Shown piece by piece: positions 12,201 to 25,771 of a stretch of DNA of 64,000 nucleotides. Source of the stretch: Fasciola hepatica (taxonomy: Eukaryota; Platyhelminthes; Trematoda; Plagiorchiida; Fasciolidae); contig CANUEZ040000062.1 in the NCBI GenBank assembly GCA_948099385.1, positions 1-64,000 of the forward strand, read 5' to 3'. The position numbers and the translations under genes are program-made. How positions within the stretch are numbered: the stretch's first letter is position 1; each line of letters starts with the position of its first letter. The notes beneath the pieces were generated by a model. That model did no database searches and was not told where the DNA came from. It saw only the letters and a program-made list of their open reading frames with translations.

Positions 12201-15200
12201 GATCCTAGTGAACATATAATATCCGAGTGTACAAGTATGAAGACCAGTGGGTAGACGAGTATCGAGTACGCATATCTGATGAGCCTGAACAATCGCCAAA
12301 TCGGTCGTGTGCTTCCGTGCAATTCTGTCCACACATTCACATACTACTTACTATCAATATGACTGCTTGCACATCCAGCCTCCTTGTTCGTTCGGTTAGC
12401 ACTGACCCAGACACGAATAAATATGAGAAATCACAATTGTCATTCATTTGTCCGCTCCTCAATGAACAGTATCCACTCACAATCCAGACCATTCAAAATT
12501 AGATCCTAGTGAACATATAATATCCGAGTGTACAAGTATGAAGACCAGTGGGCAGACGAGTATCGAGTACGCATATCTGATGAGCCTGAACAACCGCCAA
12601 ATCGGTCGTGTGCTTCCGTGCAATTCTGTCCACACATTCACATACTACTTACTATCAATATGACTGCTTGCACATCCAGCCTCCTTGTTCGTTCGGTTAG
12701 CACTGACCCAGACACGAATAGATATGAGAAATCACAATTGTCATTCATTTGTCCGCTCCTCAATGAACAGTATCCATTCACAATCCAGACCATTCAAAAT
12801 TAGATCCTAGTGAACATATAATATCCGAGTGTACAAGTATGAAGACCAGTGGGCAGACGAGTATCGAGTACGCATATCTGATGAGCCTGAACAACCGCCA
12901 AATCGGTCGTGTGCTTCCGTGCAATTCTGTCCACACATTCACATACTACTTACTATCAATATGACTGCTTGCACATCCAGCCTCCTTGTTCGTTCGGTTA
13001 GCACTGACCCAGACACGAATAAATATGAGAAATCACAATTGTCATTCATTTGTCCGCTCCTCAATGAACAGTATCCATTCACAATCCAGACCATTCAAAA
13101 TTAGATCCTAGTGAACATATAATATCCGAGTGTACAAGTATGAAGACCAGTGGGCAGACGAGTATCGAGTACGCATATCTGATGAGCCTGAACAACCGCC
13201 AAATCGGTCGTGTGCTTCCGTGCAATTCTGTCCACACATTCACATACTACTTACTATCAATATGACTGCTTGCACATCCAGCCTCCTTGTTCGTTCGGTT
13301 AGCACTGACCCAGACACGAATAAATATGAGAAATCACAATTGTCATTCATTTGTCCGCTCCTCAATGAACAGTATCCATTCACAATCCAGACCATTCAAA
13401 ATTAGATCCTAGTGAACATATAATATCCGAGTGTACAAGTATGAAGACCAGTGGGCAGACGAGTATCGAGTACGCATATCTGATGAGCCTGAACAACCGC
13501 CAAATCGGTCGTGTGCTTCCGTGCAATTCTGTCCACACATTCACATACTACTTACTATCAATATGACTGCTTGCACATCCAGCCTCCTTGTTCGTTCGGT
13601 TAGCACTGACCCAGACACGAATAAATATGAGAAATCACAATTGTCATTCATTTGTCCGCTCCTCAATGAACAGTATCCATTCACAATCCAGACCATTCAA
13701 AATTAGATCCTAGTGAACATATAATATCCGAGTGTACAAGTATGAAGACCAGTGGGCAGACGAGTATAGAGTACGCATATCTGATGAGCCTGAACAACCG
13801 CCAAATCGGTCGTGTGCTTCCGTGCAATTCTGTCCACACATTCACATACTACTTACTATCAATATGGCTGCTTGCACATCCAGCCTCCTTGTTCGTTCGG
13901 TTAGCACTGACCCAGACACGAATAAATATGAGAAATCACAATTCTCATTCATTTGTCCGCTCCTCAATGAACAGTATCCATTCACAATCCAGACCATTCA
14001 AAATTAGATCCTAGTGAACATATAATATCCGAGTGTACAAGTATGAAGACCAGTGGGCAGACGAATATCGAGTACGCATATCTGATGAGCCTGAACAACC
14101 GCCAAATCGGTCGTGTGCTTCCGTGCAATTCTGTCCACACATTCACATACTACTTACTATCAATATGACTGCTTGCACATCCAGCCTCCTTGTTCGTTCG
14201 GTTAGCACCGACACAGACACGAATAAATATGAGAAATCACAATTGTCATTCATTTGTCCGCTCCTCAATGAACAGTATCCATTCACAATCCAGACCATTC
14301 AAAATTAGATCCTAGTGAACATATAATATCCGAGTGTACAAGTATGAAGACCAGTGGGCAGACGAGTATCGAGTACGCATATCTGATGAGCCTGAACAAC
14401 CGCCAAATCGGTCGTGTGCTTCCGTGCAATTCTGTCCACACATTCACATACTACTTACTATCAATATGACTGCTTGCACATCCAGCCTCCTTGTTCGTTC
14501 GGTTAGCACTGACCCAGACACGAATAAATATGAGAAATCACAATTGTCATTCATTTGTCCGCTCCTCAATGAACAGTATCCATTCACAATTCAGACCATT
14601 CAAAATTAGATCCTAGTGAACATATAATATCCGAGTGTACATGTATGAAGACCAGTGGGCAGACGAGTATCGAGTACGCATATCTGATGAGCCTGAACAA
14701 CCGCCAAATCGGTCGTGTGCTTCCGTGCAATTCTGTCCACACATTCACATACTACTTACTATCAATATGACTGCTTGCACATCCAGCCTCCTTGTTCGTT
14801 CGGTTAGCACTGACCCAGACACGAATAAATATGAGAAATCACAATTGTCATTCATTTGTCCGCTCCTCAATGAACAGTATCCATTCACAATCCAGACCAT
14901 TCAAAATTAGATCCTAGTGAACATATAATATCCGAGTGTACAAGTATGAAGACCAGTGGGCAGACGAGTATCGAGTACGCATATCTGATGAGCCTGAACA
15001 ACCGCCAAATCGGTCGTGTGCTTCCGTGCAATTCTGTCCACACATTCACATACTACTTACTATCAATATGACTGCTTGCACATCCAGCCTCCTTGTTCGT
15101 TCGGTTAGCACTGACCCAGACACGAATAAATATGAGAAATCACAATTCTCATTCATTTGTCCGCTCCTCAATGAACAGTATCCATTCACAATCCAGACCA

Positions 15201-15838
15201 TTCAAAATTAGATCCTAGTGAACATATAATATCCGAGTGTACAAGTATGAAGACCAGTGGGCAGACGAGTATCGAGTACGCATATCTGATGAGCCTGAAC
15301 AACCGCCAAATCGGTCGTGTGCTTCCGTGCAATTCTGTCCACACATTCACATACTACTTACTATCAATATGACTGCTTGCACATCCAGCCTCCTTGTTCG
15401 TTCGGTTAGCACTGACCCAGACACGAATAAATATGAGAAATCACAATTGTCATTCATTTGTCCGCTCCTCAATGAACAGTATCCATTCACAATCCAGACC
15501 ATTCAAAATTAGATCCTAGTGAACATATAATATCCGAGTGTACAAGTATGAAGACCAGTGGGTAGACGAGTATCGAGTACGCATATCTGATGAGCCTGAA
15601 CAATCGCCAAATCGGTCGTGTGCTTCCGTGCAATTCTGTCCACACATTCACATACTACTTACTATCAATATGACTGCTTGCACATCCAGCCTCCTTGTTC
15701 GTTCGGTTAGCACTGACCCAGACACGAATAAATATGAGAAATCACAATTGTCATTCATTTGTCCGCTCCTCAATGAACAGTATCCATTCACAATCCAGAC
15801 CATTCAAAATTAGATCCTAGTGAACATATAATATCCGA

Positions 15839-17042
15839 GTGTACAAGTATGAAGACCAGTGGGTAGACGAGTATCGAGTACGCATATCTGATGAGCCTGA
15901 ACAATCGCCAAATCGGTCGTGTGCTTCCGTGCAATTCTGTCCACACATTCACATACTACTTACTATCAATATGACTGCTTGCACATCCAGCCTCCTTGTT
16001 CGTTCGGTTAGCACTGACCCAGACACGAATAAATATGAGAAATCACAATTCTCATTCATTTGTCCGCTCCTCAATGAACAGTATCCACTCACAATCCAGA
16101 CCATTCAAAATTAGATCCTAGTGAACATATAATATCCGAGTGTACAAGTATGAAGACCAGTGGGCAGACGAGTATCGAGTACGCATATCTGATGAGCCTG
16201 AACAACCGCCAAATCGGTCGTGTGCTTCCGTGCAATTCTGTCCACACATTCACATACTACTTACTATCAATATGACTGCTTGCACATCCAGCCTCCTTGT
16301 TCGTTCGGTTAGCACTGACCCAGACACGAATAAATATGAGAAATCACAATTGTCATTCATTTGTCCGCTCCTCAATGAACAGTATCCATTCACATTCCAG
16401 AGCATTCAAAATTAGATCCTAGTGAACATATAATATCCGAGTGTACAAGTATGAAGACCAGTGGGTAGACGAGTATCGAGTACGCATATCTGATGAGCCT
16501 GAACAATCGCCAAATCGGTCGTGTGCTTCCGTGCAATTCTGTCCACACATTCACATACTACTTACTATCAATATGACTGCTTGCACATCCAGCCTCCTTG
16601 TTCGTTCGGTTAGCACTGACCCAGACACGAATAAATATGAGAAATCACAATTGTCATTCATTTGTCCGCTCCTCAATGAACAGTATCCACTCACAATCCA
16701 GACCATTCAAAATTAGATCCTAGTGAACATATAATATCCGAGTGTACAAGTATGAAGACCAGTGGGCAGACGAGTATCGAGTACGCATATCTGATGAGCC
16801 TGAACAACCGCCAAATCGGTCGTGTGCTTCCGTGCAATTCTGTCCACACATTCACATACTACTTACTATCAATATGACTGCTTGCACATCCAGCCTCCTT
16901 GTTCGTTCGGTTAGCACTGACCCAGACACGAATAAATATGAGAAATCACAATTGTCATTCATTTGTCCGCTCCTCAATGAACAGTATCCATTCACATTCC
17001 AGAGCATTCAAAATTAGATCCTAGTGAACATATAATATCCGA
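15839..17042 (+). repeat. Two-unit block duplicated in tandem (602 bp)
   Basis: The units at 15839 and 16140 carry c26t+c67t+t250c (plus g213c), then a256t+c263g. The units at 16441 and 16742 repeat this order without g213c. The unit at 15538 also has c26t+c67t. This is a recent dimer duplication of variants that are otherwise rare in the array. Confidence 0.8.
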
Positions 17043-20000
17043 GTGTACAAGTATGAAGACCAGTGGGCAGACGAGTATCGAGTACGCATATCTGATGAGC
17101 CTGAACAACCGCCAAATCGGTCGTGTGCTTCCGTGCAATTCTGTCCACACATTCACATACTACTTACTATCAATATGACTGCTTGCACATCCAGCCTCCT
17201 TGTTCGTTCGGTTAGCACTGACCCAGACACGAATAAATATGAGAAATCACAATTGTCATTCATTTGTCCGCTCCTCAATGAACAGTATCCATTCACAATC
17301 CAGACCATTCAAAATTAGATCCTAGTGAACATATAATATCCGAGTGTACAAGTATGAAGACCAGTGGGCAGACGAGTATCGAGTACGCATATCTGATGAG
17401 CCTGAACAACCGCCAAATCGGTCGTGTGCTTCCGTGCAATTCTGTCCACACATTCACATACTACTTACTATCAATATGACTGCTTGCACATCCAGCCTCC
17501 TTGTTCGTTTGGTTAGCACTGACCCAGACACGAATAAATATGAGAAATCACAATTGTCATTCATTTGTCCGCTCCTCAATGAACAGTATCCATTCACAAT
17601 CCAGACCATTCAAAATTAGATCCTAGTGAACATATAATATCCGAGTGTACAAGTATGAAGACCAGTGGGCAGACGAGTATCGAGTACGCATATCTGATGA
17701 GCCTGAACAACCGCCAAATCGGTCGTGTGCTTCCGTGCAATTCTGTCCACACATTCACATACTACTTACTATCAATATGACTGCTTGCACATCCAGCCTC
17801 CTTGTTCGTTCGGTTAGCACTGACCCAGACACGAATAAATATGAGAAATCACAATTGTCATTCATTTGTCCGCTCCTCAATGAACAGTATCCATTCACAA
17901 TCCAGACCATTCAAAATTAGATCCTAGTGAACATATAATATCCGAGTGTACAAGTATGAAGACCAGTGGGCAGACGAGTATCGAGTACGCATATCTGATG
18001 AGCATGAACAACCGCCAAATCGGTCGTGTGCTTCCGTGCAATTCTGTCCACACATTCACATACTACTTACTATCAATATGACTGCTTGCACATCCAGCCT
18101 CCTTGTTCGTTCGGTTAGCACTGACCCAGACACGAATAAATATGAGAAATCACAATTGTCATTCATTTGTCCGCTCCTCAATGAACAGTATCCATTCACA
18201 ATCCAGACCATTCAAAATTAGATCCTAGTGAACATATAATATCCGAGTGTACAAGTATGAAGACCAGTGGGCAGACGAGTATCGAGTACGCATATCTGAT
18301 GAGCCTGAACAACCGCCAAATCGGTCGTGTGCTTCCGTGCAATTCTGTCCACACATTCACATACTACTTACTATCAATATGACTGCTTGCACATCCAGCC
18401 TCCTTGTTCGTTCGGTTAGCACCGACACAGACACGAATAAATATGAGAAATCACAATTGTCATTCATTTGTCCGCTCCTCAATGAACAGTATCCATTCAC
18501 AATCCAGACCATTCAAAATTAGATCCTAGTGAACATATAATATCCGAGTGTACAAGTATGAAGACCAGTGGGCAGACGAGTATCGAGTACGCATATCTGA
18601 TGAGCCTGAACAACCGCCAAATCGGTCGTGTGCTTCCGTGCAATTCTGTCCACACATTCACATACTACTTACTATCAATATGACTGCTTGCACATCCAGC
18701 CTCCTTGTTCGTTCGGTTAGCACTGACCCAGACACGAATAAATATGAGAAATCACAATTGTCATTCATTTGTCCGCTCCTCAATGAACAGTATCCATTCA
18801 CAATCCAGACCATTCAAAATTAGATCCTAGTGAACATATAATATCCGAGTGTACAAGTATGAAGACCAGTGGGCAGACGAGTATCGAGTACGCATATCTG
18901 ATGAGCCTGAACAACCGCCAAATCGGTCGTGTGCTTCCGTGCAATTCTGTCCACACATTCACATACTACTTACTATCAATATGACTGCTTGCACATCCAG
19001 CCTCCTTGTTCGTTCGGTTAGCACTGACCCAGACACGAATAAATATGAGAAATCACAATTCTCATTCATTTGTCCGCTCCTCAATGAACAGTATCCATTC
19101 ACAATCCAGACCATTCAAAATTAGATCCTAGTGAACATATAATATCCGAGTGTACAAGTATGAAGACCAGTGGGCAGACGAGTATCGAGTACGCATATCT
19201 GATGAGCCTGAACAACCGCCAAATCGGTCGTGTGCTTCCGTGCAATTCTGTCCACACATTCACATACTACTTACTATCAATATAACTGCTTGCACATCCA
19301 GCCTCCTTGTTCGTTCGGTTAGCACTGACCCAGACACGAATAAATATGAGAAATCACAATTGTCATTCATTTGTCCGCTCCTCAATGAACAGTATCCATT
19401 CACAATCCAGACCATTCAAAATTAGATCCTAGTGAACATATAATATCCGAGTGTACAAGTATGAAGACCAGTGGGCAGACGAGTATCGAGTACGCATATC
19501 TGATGAGCCTGAACAACCGCCAAATCGGTCGTGTGCTTCCGTGCAATTCTGTCCACACATTCTCATACTACTTACTATCAATATGACTGCTTGCACATCC
19601 AGCCTCCTTGTTCGTTCGGTTAGCACTGACCCAGACACGAATAAATATGAGAAATCACAATTGTCATTCATTTGTCCGCTCCTCAATGAACAGTATCCAT
19701 TCACAATCCAGACCATTCAAAATTAGATCCTAGTGAACATATAATATCCGAGTGTACAAGTATGAAGACCAGTGGGCAGACGAGTATCGAGTACGCATAT
19801 CTGATGAGCCTGAACAACCGCCAAATCGGTCGTGTGCTTCCGTGCAATTCTGTCCACACATTCACATACCACTTACTATCAATATGACTGCTTGCACATC
19901 CAGCCTCCTTGTTCGTTCGGTTAGCACTGACCCAGACACGAATAAATATGAGAAATCACAATTGTCATTCATTTGTCCGCTCCTCAATGAACAGTATCCA

Positions 20001-20353
20001 TTCACAATCCAGACCATTCAAAATTAGATCCTAGTGAACATATAATATCCGAGTGTACAAGTATGAAGACCAGTGGGCAGACGAGTATCGAGTACGCATA
20101 TCTGATGAGCCTGAACAACCGCCAAATCGGTCGTGTGCTTCCGTGCAATTCTGTCCACACATTCACATACTACTTACTATCAATATGACTGCTTGCACAT
20201 CCAGCCTCCTTGTTCGTTCGGTTAGCACTGACCCAGACACGAATAAATATGAGAAATCACAATTCTCATTCATTTGTCCGCTCCTCAATGAGCAGTATCC
20301 ACTCACAATCCAGACCATTCAAAATTAGATCCTAGTGAACATATAATATCCGA

Positions 20354-21557
20354 GTGTACAAGTATGAAGACCAGTGGGCAGACGAGTATCGAGTACGCAT
20401 ATCTGATGAGCCTGAACAACCGCCAAATCGGTCGTGTGCTTCCGTGCAATTCTGTCCACACATTCTCATACTACTTACTATCAATATGACTGCTTGCACA
20501 TCCAGCCTCCTTGTTCGTTCGGTTAGCACTGACCCAGACACGAATAAATATGAGAAATCACAATTGTCATTCATTTGTCCGCTCCTCAATGAACAGTATC
20601 CATTCACAATCCAGACCATTCAAAATTAGATCCTAGTGAACATATAATATCCGAGTGTACAAGTATGAAGACCAGTGGGCAGACGAGTATCGAGTACGCA
20701 TATCTGATGAGCCTGAACAACCGCCAAATCGGTCGTGTGCTTCCGTGCAATTCTGTCCACACATTCACATACTACTTACTATCAATATGACTGCTTGCAC
20801 ATCCAGCCTCCTTGTTCGTTCGGTTAGCACTGACCCAGACACGAATAAATATGAGAAATCACAATTGTCATTCATTTGTCCGCTCCTCAATGAACAGTAT
20901 CCATTCACAATCCAGACCATTCAAAATTAGATCCTAGTGAACATATAATATCCGAGTGTACAAGTATGAAGACCAGTGGGCAGACGAGTATCGAGTACGC
21001 ATATCTGATGAGCCTGAACAACCGCCAAATCGGTCGTGTGCTTCCGTGCAATTCTGTCCACACATTCACATACTACTTACTATCAATATGACTGCTTGCA
21101 CATCCAGCCTCCTTGTTCGTTCGGTTAGCACTGACCCAGACACGAATAAATATGAGAAATCACAATTCTCATTCATTTGTCCGCTCCTCAATGAACAGTA
21201 TCCATTCACAATCCAGACCATTCAAAATTAGATCCTAGTGAACATATAATATCCGAGTGTACAAGTATGAAGACCAGTGGGCAGACGAGTATCGAGTACG
21301 CATATCTGATGAGCCTGAACAACCGCCAAATCGGTCGTGTGCTTCCGTGCAATTCTGTCCACACATTCACATACTACTTACTATCAATATGACTGCTTGC
21401 ACATCCAGCCTCCTTGTTCGTTCGGTTATCACCGACACAGACACGAATAAATATGAGAAATCACAATTGTCATTCATTTGTCCGCTCCTCAATGAACAGT
21501 ATCCATTCACAATCCAGACCATTCAAAATTAGATCCTAGTGAACATATAATATCCGA
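20354..21557 (+). repeat. Four-unit block, left copy of a six-unit-offset duplication
   Basis: The order is a113t, consensus, g213c, then g173t+t177c+c181a. The same order recurs 1806 bp later, starting at 22160. The a113t variant occurs only at 19451, 20354 and 22160, and the triple g173t/t177c/c181a occurs only at 21257 and 23063. Shared descent is therefore far more likely than chance. Confidence 0.85.
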
Positions 21558-22159
21558 GTGTACAAGTATGAAGACCAGTGGGCAGACGAGTATCGAGTAC
21601 GCATATCTGATGAGCCTGAACAACCGCCAAATCGGTCGTGTGCTTCCGTGCAATTCTGTCCACACATTCACATACTACTTACTATCAATATGACTGCTTG
21701 CACATCCAGCCTCCTTGTTCGTTCGGTTAGCACTGACCCAGACACGAATAAATATGAGAAATCACAATTGTCATTCATTTGTCCGCTCCTCAATGAACAG
21801 TATCCATTCACAATCCAGACCATTCAAAATTAGATCCTAGTGAACATATAATATCCGAGTGTACAAGTATGAAGACCAGTGGGCAGACGAGTATCGAGTA
21901 CGCATATCTGATGAGCCTGAACAACCGCCAAATCGGTCGTGTGCTTCCGTGCAATTCTGTCCACACATTCACATACTACTTACTATCAATATGACTGCTT
22001 GCACATCCAGCCTCCTTGTTCGTTCGGTTAGCACTGACCCAGACACGAATAAATATGAGAAATCACAATTGTCATTCATTTGTCCGCTCCTCAATGAACA
22101 GTATCCATTCACAATCCAGACCATTCAAAATTAGATCCTAGTGAACATATAATATCCGA

Positions 22160-23363
22160 GTGTACAAGTATGAAGACCAGTGGGCAGACGAGTATCGAGT
22201 ACGCATATCTGATGAGCCTGAACAACCGCCAAATCGGTCGTGTGCTTCCGTGCAATTCTGTCCACACATTCTCATACTACTTACTATCAATATGACTGCT
22301 TGCACATCCAGCCTCCTTGTTCGTTCGGTTAGCACTGACCCAGACACGAATAAATATGAGAAATCACAATTGTCATTCATTTGTCCGCTCCTCAATGAAC
22401 AGTATCCATTCACAATCCAGACCATTCAAAATTAGATCCTAGTGAACATATAATATCCGAGTGTACAAGTATGAAGACCAGTGGGCAGACGAGTATCGAG
22501 TACGCATATCTGATGAGCCTGAACAACCGCCAAATCGGTCGTGTGCTTCCGTGCAATTCTGTCCACACATTCACATACTACTTACTATCAATATGACTGC
22601 TTGCACATCCAGCCTCCTTGTTCGTTCGGTTAGCACTGACCCAGACACGAATAAATATGAGAAATCACAATTGTCATTCATTTGTCCGCTCCTCAATGAA
22701 CAGTATCCATTCACAATCCAGACCATTCAAAATTAGATCCTAGTGAACATATAATATCCGAGTGTACAAGTATGAAGACCAGTGGGCAGACGAGTATCGA
22801 GTACGCATATCTGATGAGCCTGAACAACCGCCAAATCGGTCGTGTGCTTCCGTGCAATTCTGTCCACACATTCACATACTACTTACTATCAATATGACTG
22901 CTTGCACATCCAGCCTCCTTGTTCGTTCGGTTAGCACTGACCCAGACACGAATAAATATGAGAAATCACAATTCTCATTCATTTGTCCGCTCCTCAATGA
23001 ACAGTATCCATTCACAATCCAGACCATTCAAAATTAGATCCTAGTGAACATATAATATCCGAGTGTACAAGTATGAAGACCAGTGGGCAGACGAGTATCG
23101 AGTACGCATATCTGATGAGCATGAACAACCGCCAAATCGGTCGTGTGCTTCCGTGCAATTCTGTCCACACATTCACATACTACTTACTATCAATATGACT
23201 GCTTGCACATCCAGCCTCCTTGTTCGTTCGGTTATCACCGACACAGACACGAATAAATATGAGAAATCACAATTGTCATTCATTTGTCCGCTCCTCAATG
23301 AACAGTATCCATTCACAATCCAGACCATTCAAAATTAGATCCTAGTGAACATATAATATCCGA
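22160..23363 (+). repeat. Four-unit block, right copy of a six-unit-offset duplication
   Basis: This copy matches 20354-21557 in variant order. Its last unit (23063) also carries c59a, which the left copy lacks and which occurs at 17946. That change was either gained later or converted in from another unit. Confidence 0.85.
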
Positions 23364-25771
23364 GTGTACAAGTATGAAGACCAGTGGGCAGACGAGTATC
23401 GAGTACGCATATCTGATGAGCCTGAACAACCGCCAAATCGGTCGTGTGCTTCCGTGCAATTCTGTCCACACATTCACATACTACTTACTATCAATATGAC
23501 TGCTTGCACATCCAGCCTCCTTGTTCGTTCGGTTAGCACTGACCCAGACACGAATAAATATCAGAAATCACAATTGTCATTCATTTGTCCGCTCCTCAAT
23601 GAACAGTATCCATTCACAATCCAGACCATTCAAAATTAGATCCTAGTGAACATATAATATCCGAGTGTACAAGTATGAAGACCAGTGGGCAGACGAGTAT
23701 CGAGTACGCATATCTGATGAGCCTGAACAACCGCCAAATCGGTCGTGTGCTTCCGTGCAATTCTGTCCACACATTCACATACTACTTACTATCAATATGA
23801 CTGCTTGCACATCCAGCCTCCTTGTTCGTTCGGTTAGCACTGACCCAGACACGAATAAATATGAGAAATCACAATTGTCATTCATTTGTCCGCTCCTCAA
23901 TGAACAGTATCCATTCACAATCCAGACCATTCAAAATTAGATCCTAGTGAACATATAATATCCGAGTGTACAAGTATGAAGACCAGTGGGCAGACGAGTA
24001 TCGAGTACGCATATCTGATGAGCCTGAACAACCGCCAAATCGGTCGTGTGCTTCCGTGCAATTCTGTCCACACATTCACATACTACTTACTATCAATATG
24101 ACTGCTTGCACATCCAGCCTCCTTGTTCGTTCGGTTAGCACTGACCCAGACACGAATAAATATGAGAAATCACAATTGTCATTCATTTGTCCGCTCCTCA
24201 ATGAACAGTATCCATTCACAATCCAGACCATTCAAAATTAGATCCTAGTGAACATATAATATCCGAGTGTACAAGTATGAAGACCAGTGGGCAGACGAGT
24301 ATCGAGTACGCATATCTGATGAGCCTGAACAACCGCCAAATCGGTCGTGTGCTTCCGTGCAATTCTGTCCACACATTCACATACTACTTACTATCAATAT
24401 GACTGCTTGCACATCCAGCCTCCTTGTTCGTTCGGTTAGCACTGACCCAGACACGAATAAATATGAGAAATCACAATTGTCATTCATTTGTCCGCTCCTC
24501 AATGAACAGTATCCATTCACAATCCAGACCATTCAAAATTAGATCCTAGTGAACATATAATATCCGAGTGTACAAGTATGAAGACCAGTGGGCAGACGAA
24601 TATCGAGTACGCATATCTGATGAGCCTGAACAACCGCCAAATCGGTCGTGTGCTTCCGTGCAATTCTGTCCACACATTCACATACTACTTACTATCAATA
24701 TGACTGCTTGCACATCCAGCCTCCTTGTTCGTTCGGTTAGCACTGACCCAGACACGAATAAATATGAGAAATCACAATTGTCATTCATTTGTCCGCTCCT
24801 CAATGAACAGTATCCATTCACAATCCAGACCATTCAAAATTAGATCCTAGTGAACATATAATATCCGAGTGTACAAGTATGAAGACCAGTGGGCAGACGA
24901 GTATCGAGTACGCATATCTGATGAGCCTGAACAACCGCCAAATCGGTCGTGTGCTTCCGTGCAATTCTGTCCACACATTCACATACTACTTACTATCAAT
25001 ATGACTGCTTGCACATCTAGCCTCCTTGTTCGTTCGGTTAGCACTGACCCAGACACTAATAAATATGAGAAATCACAATTGTCATTCATTTGTCCGCTCC
25101 TCAATGAACAGTATCCATTCACAATCCAGACCATTCAAAATTAGATCCTAGTGAACATATAATATCCGAGTGTACAAGTATGAAGACCAGTGGGCAGACG
25201 AGTATCGAGTACGCATATCTGATGAGCCTGAACAACCGCCAAATCGGTCGTGTGCTTCCGTGCAATTCTGTCCACACATTCACATACTACTTACTATCAA
25301 TATGACTGCTTGCACATCCAGCCTCCTTGTTCGTTCGGTTAGCACTGACCCAGACACGAATAAATATGAGAAATCACAATTGTCATTCATTTGTCCGCTC
25401 CTCAATGAACAGTATCCATTCACAATCCAGACCATTCAAAATTAGATCCTAGTGAACATATAATATCCGAGTGTACAAGTATGAAGACCAGTGGGCAGAC
25501 GAGTATCGAGTACGCATATCTGATGAGCCTGAACAACCGCCAAATCGGTCGTGTGCTTCCGTGCAATTCTGTCCACACATTCACATACTACTTACTATCA
25601 ATATGACTGCTTGCACATCCAGCCTCCTTGTTCGTTCGGTTAGCACTGACCCAGACACGAATAAATATGAGAAATCACAATTGTCATTCATTTGTCCGCT
25701 CCTCAATGAACAGTATCCATTCACAATCCAGACCATTCAAAATTAGATCCTAGTGAACATATAATATCCGA

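Noticed and set aside
13742..14014. 90-residue + strand frame in a second phase in unit 13732
   Set aside because: It exists only because chance substitutions in this unit (c37a and a136g are visible) accompany an opened alternate phase. No other unit keeps it.
19429..22425. 95-residue reverse-strand frames at 19429-19716, 20332-20619 and 22138-22425
   Set aside because: They appear only in the three units with a113t, which removes a reverse-strand stop. They are shadows of the satellite.
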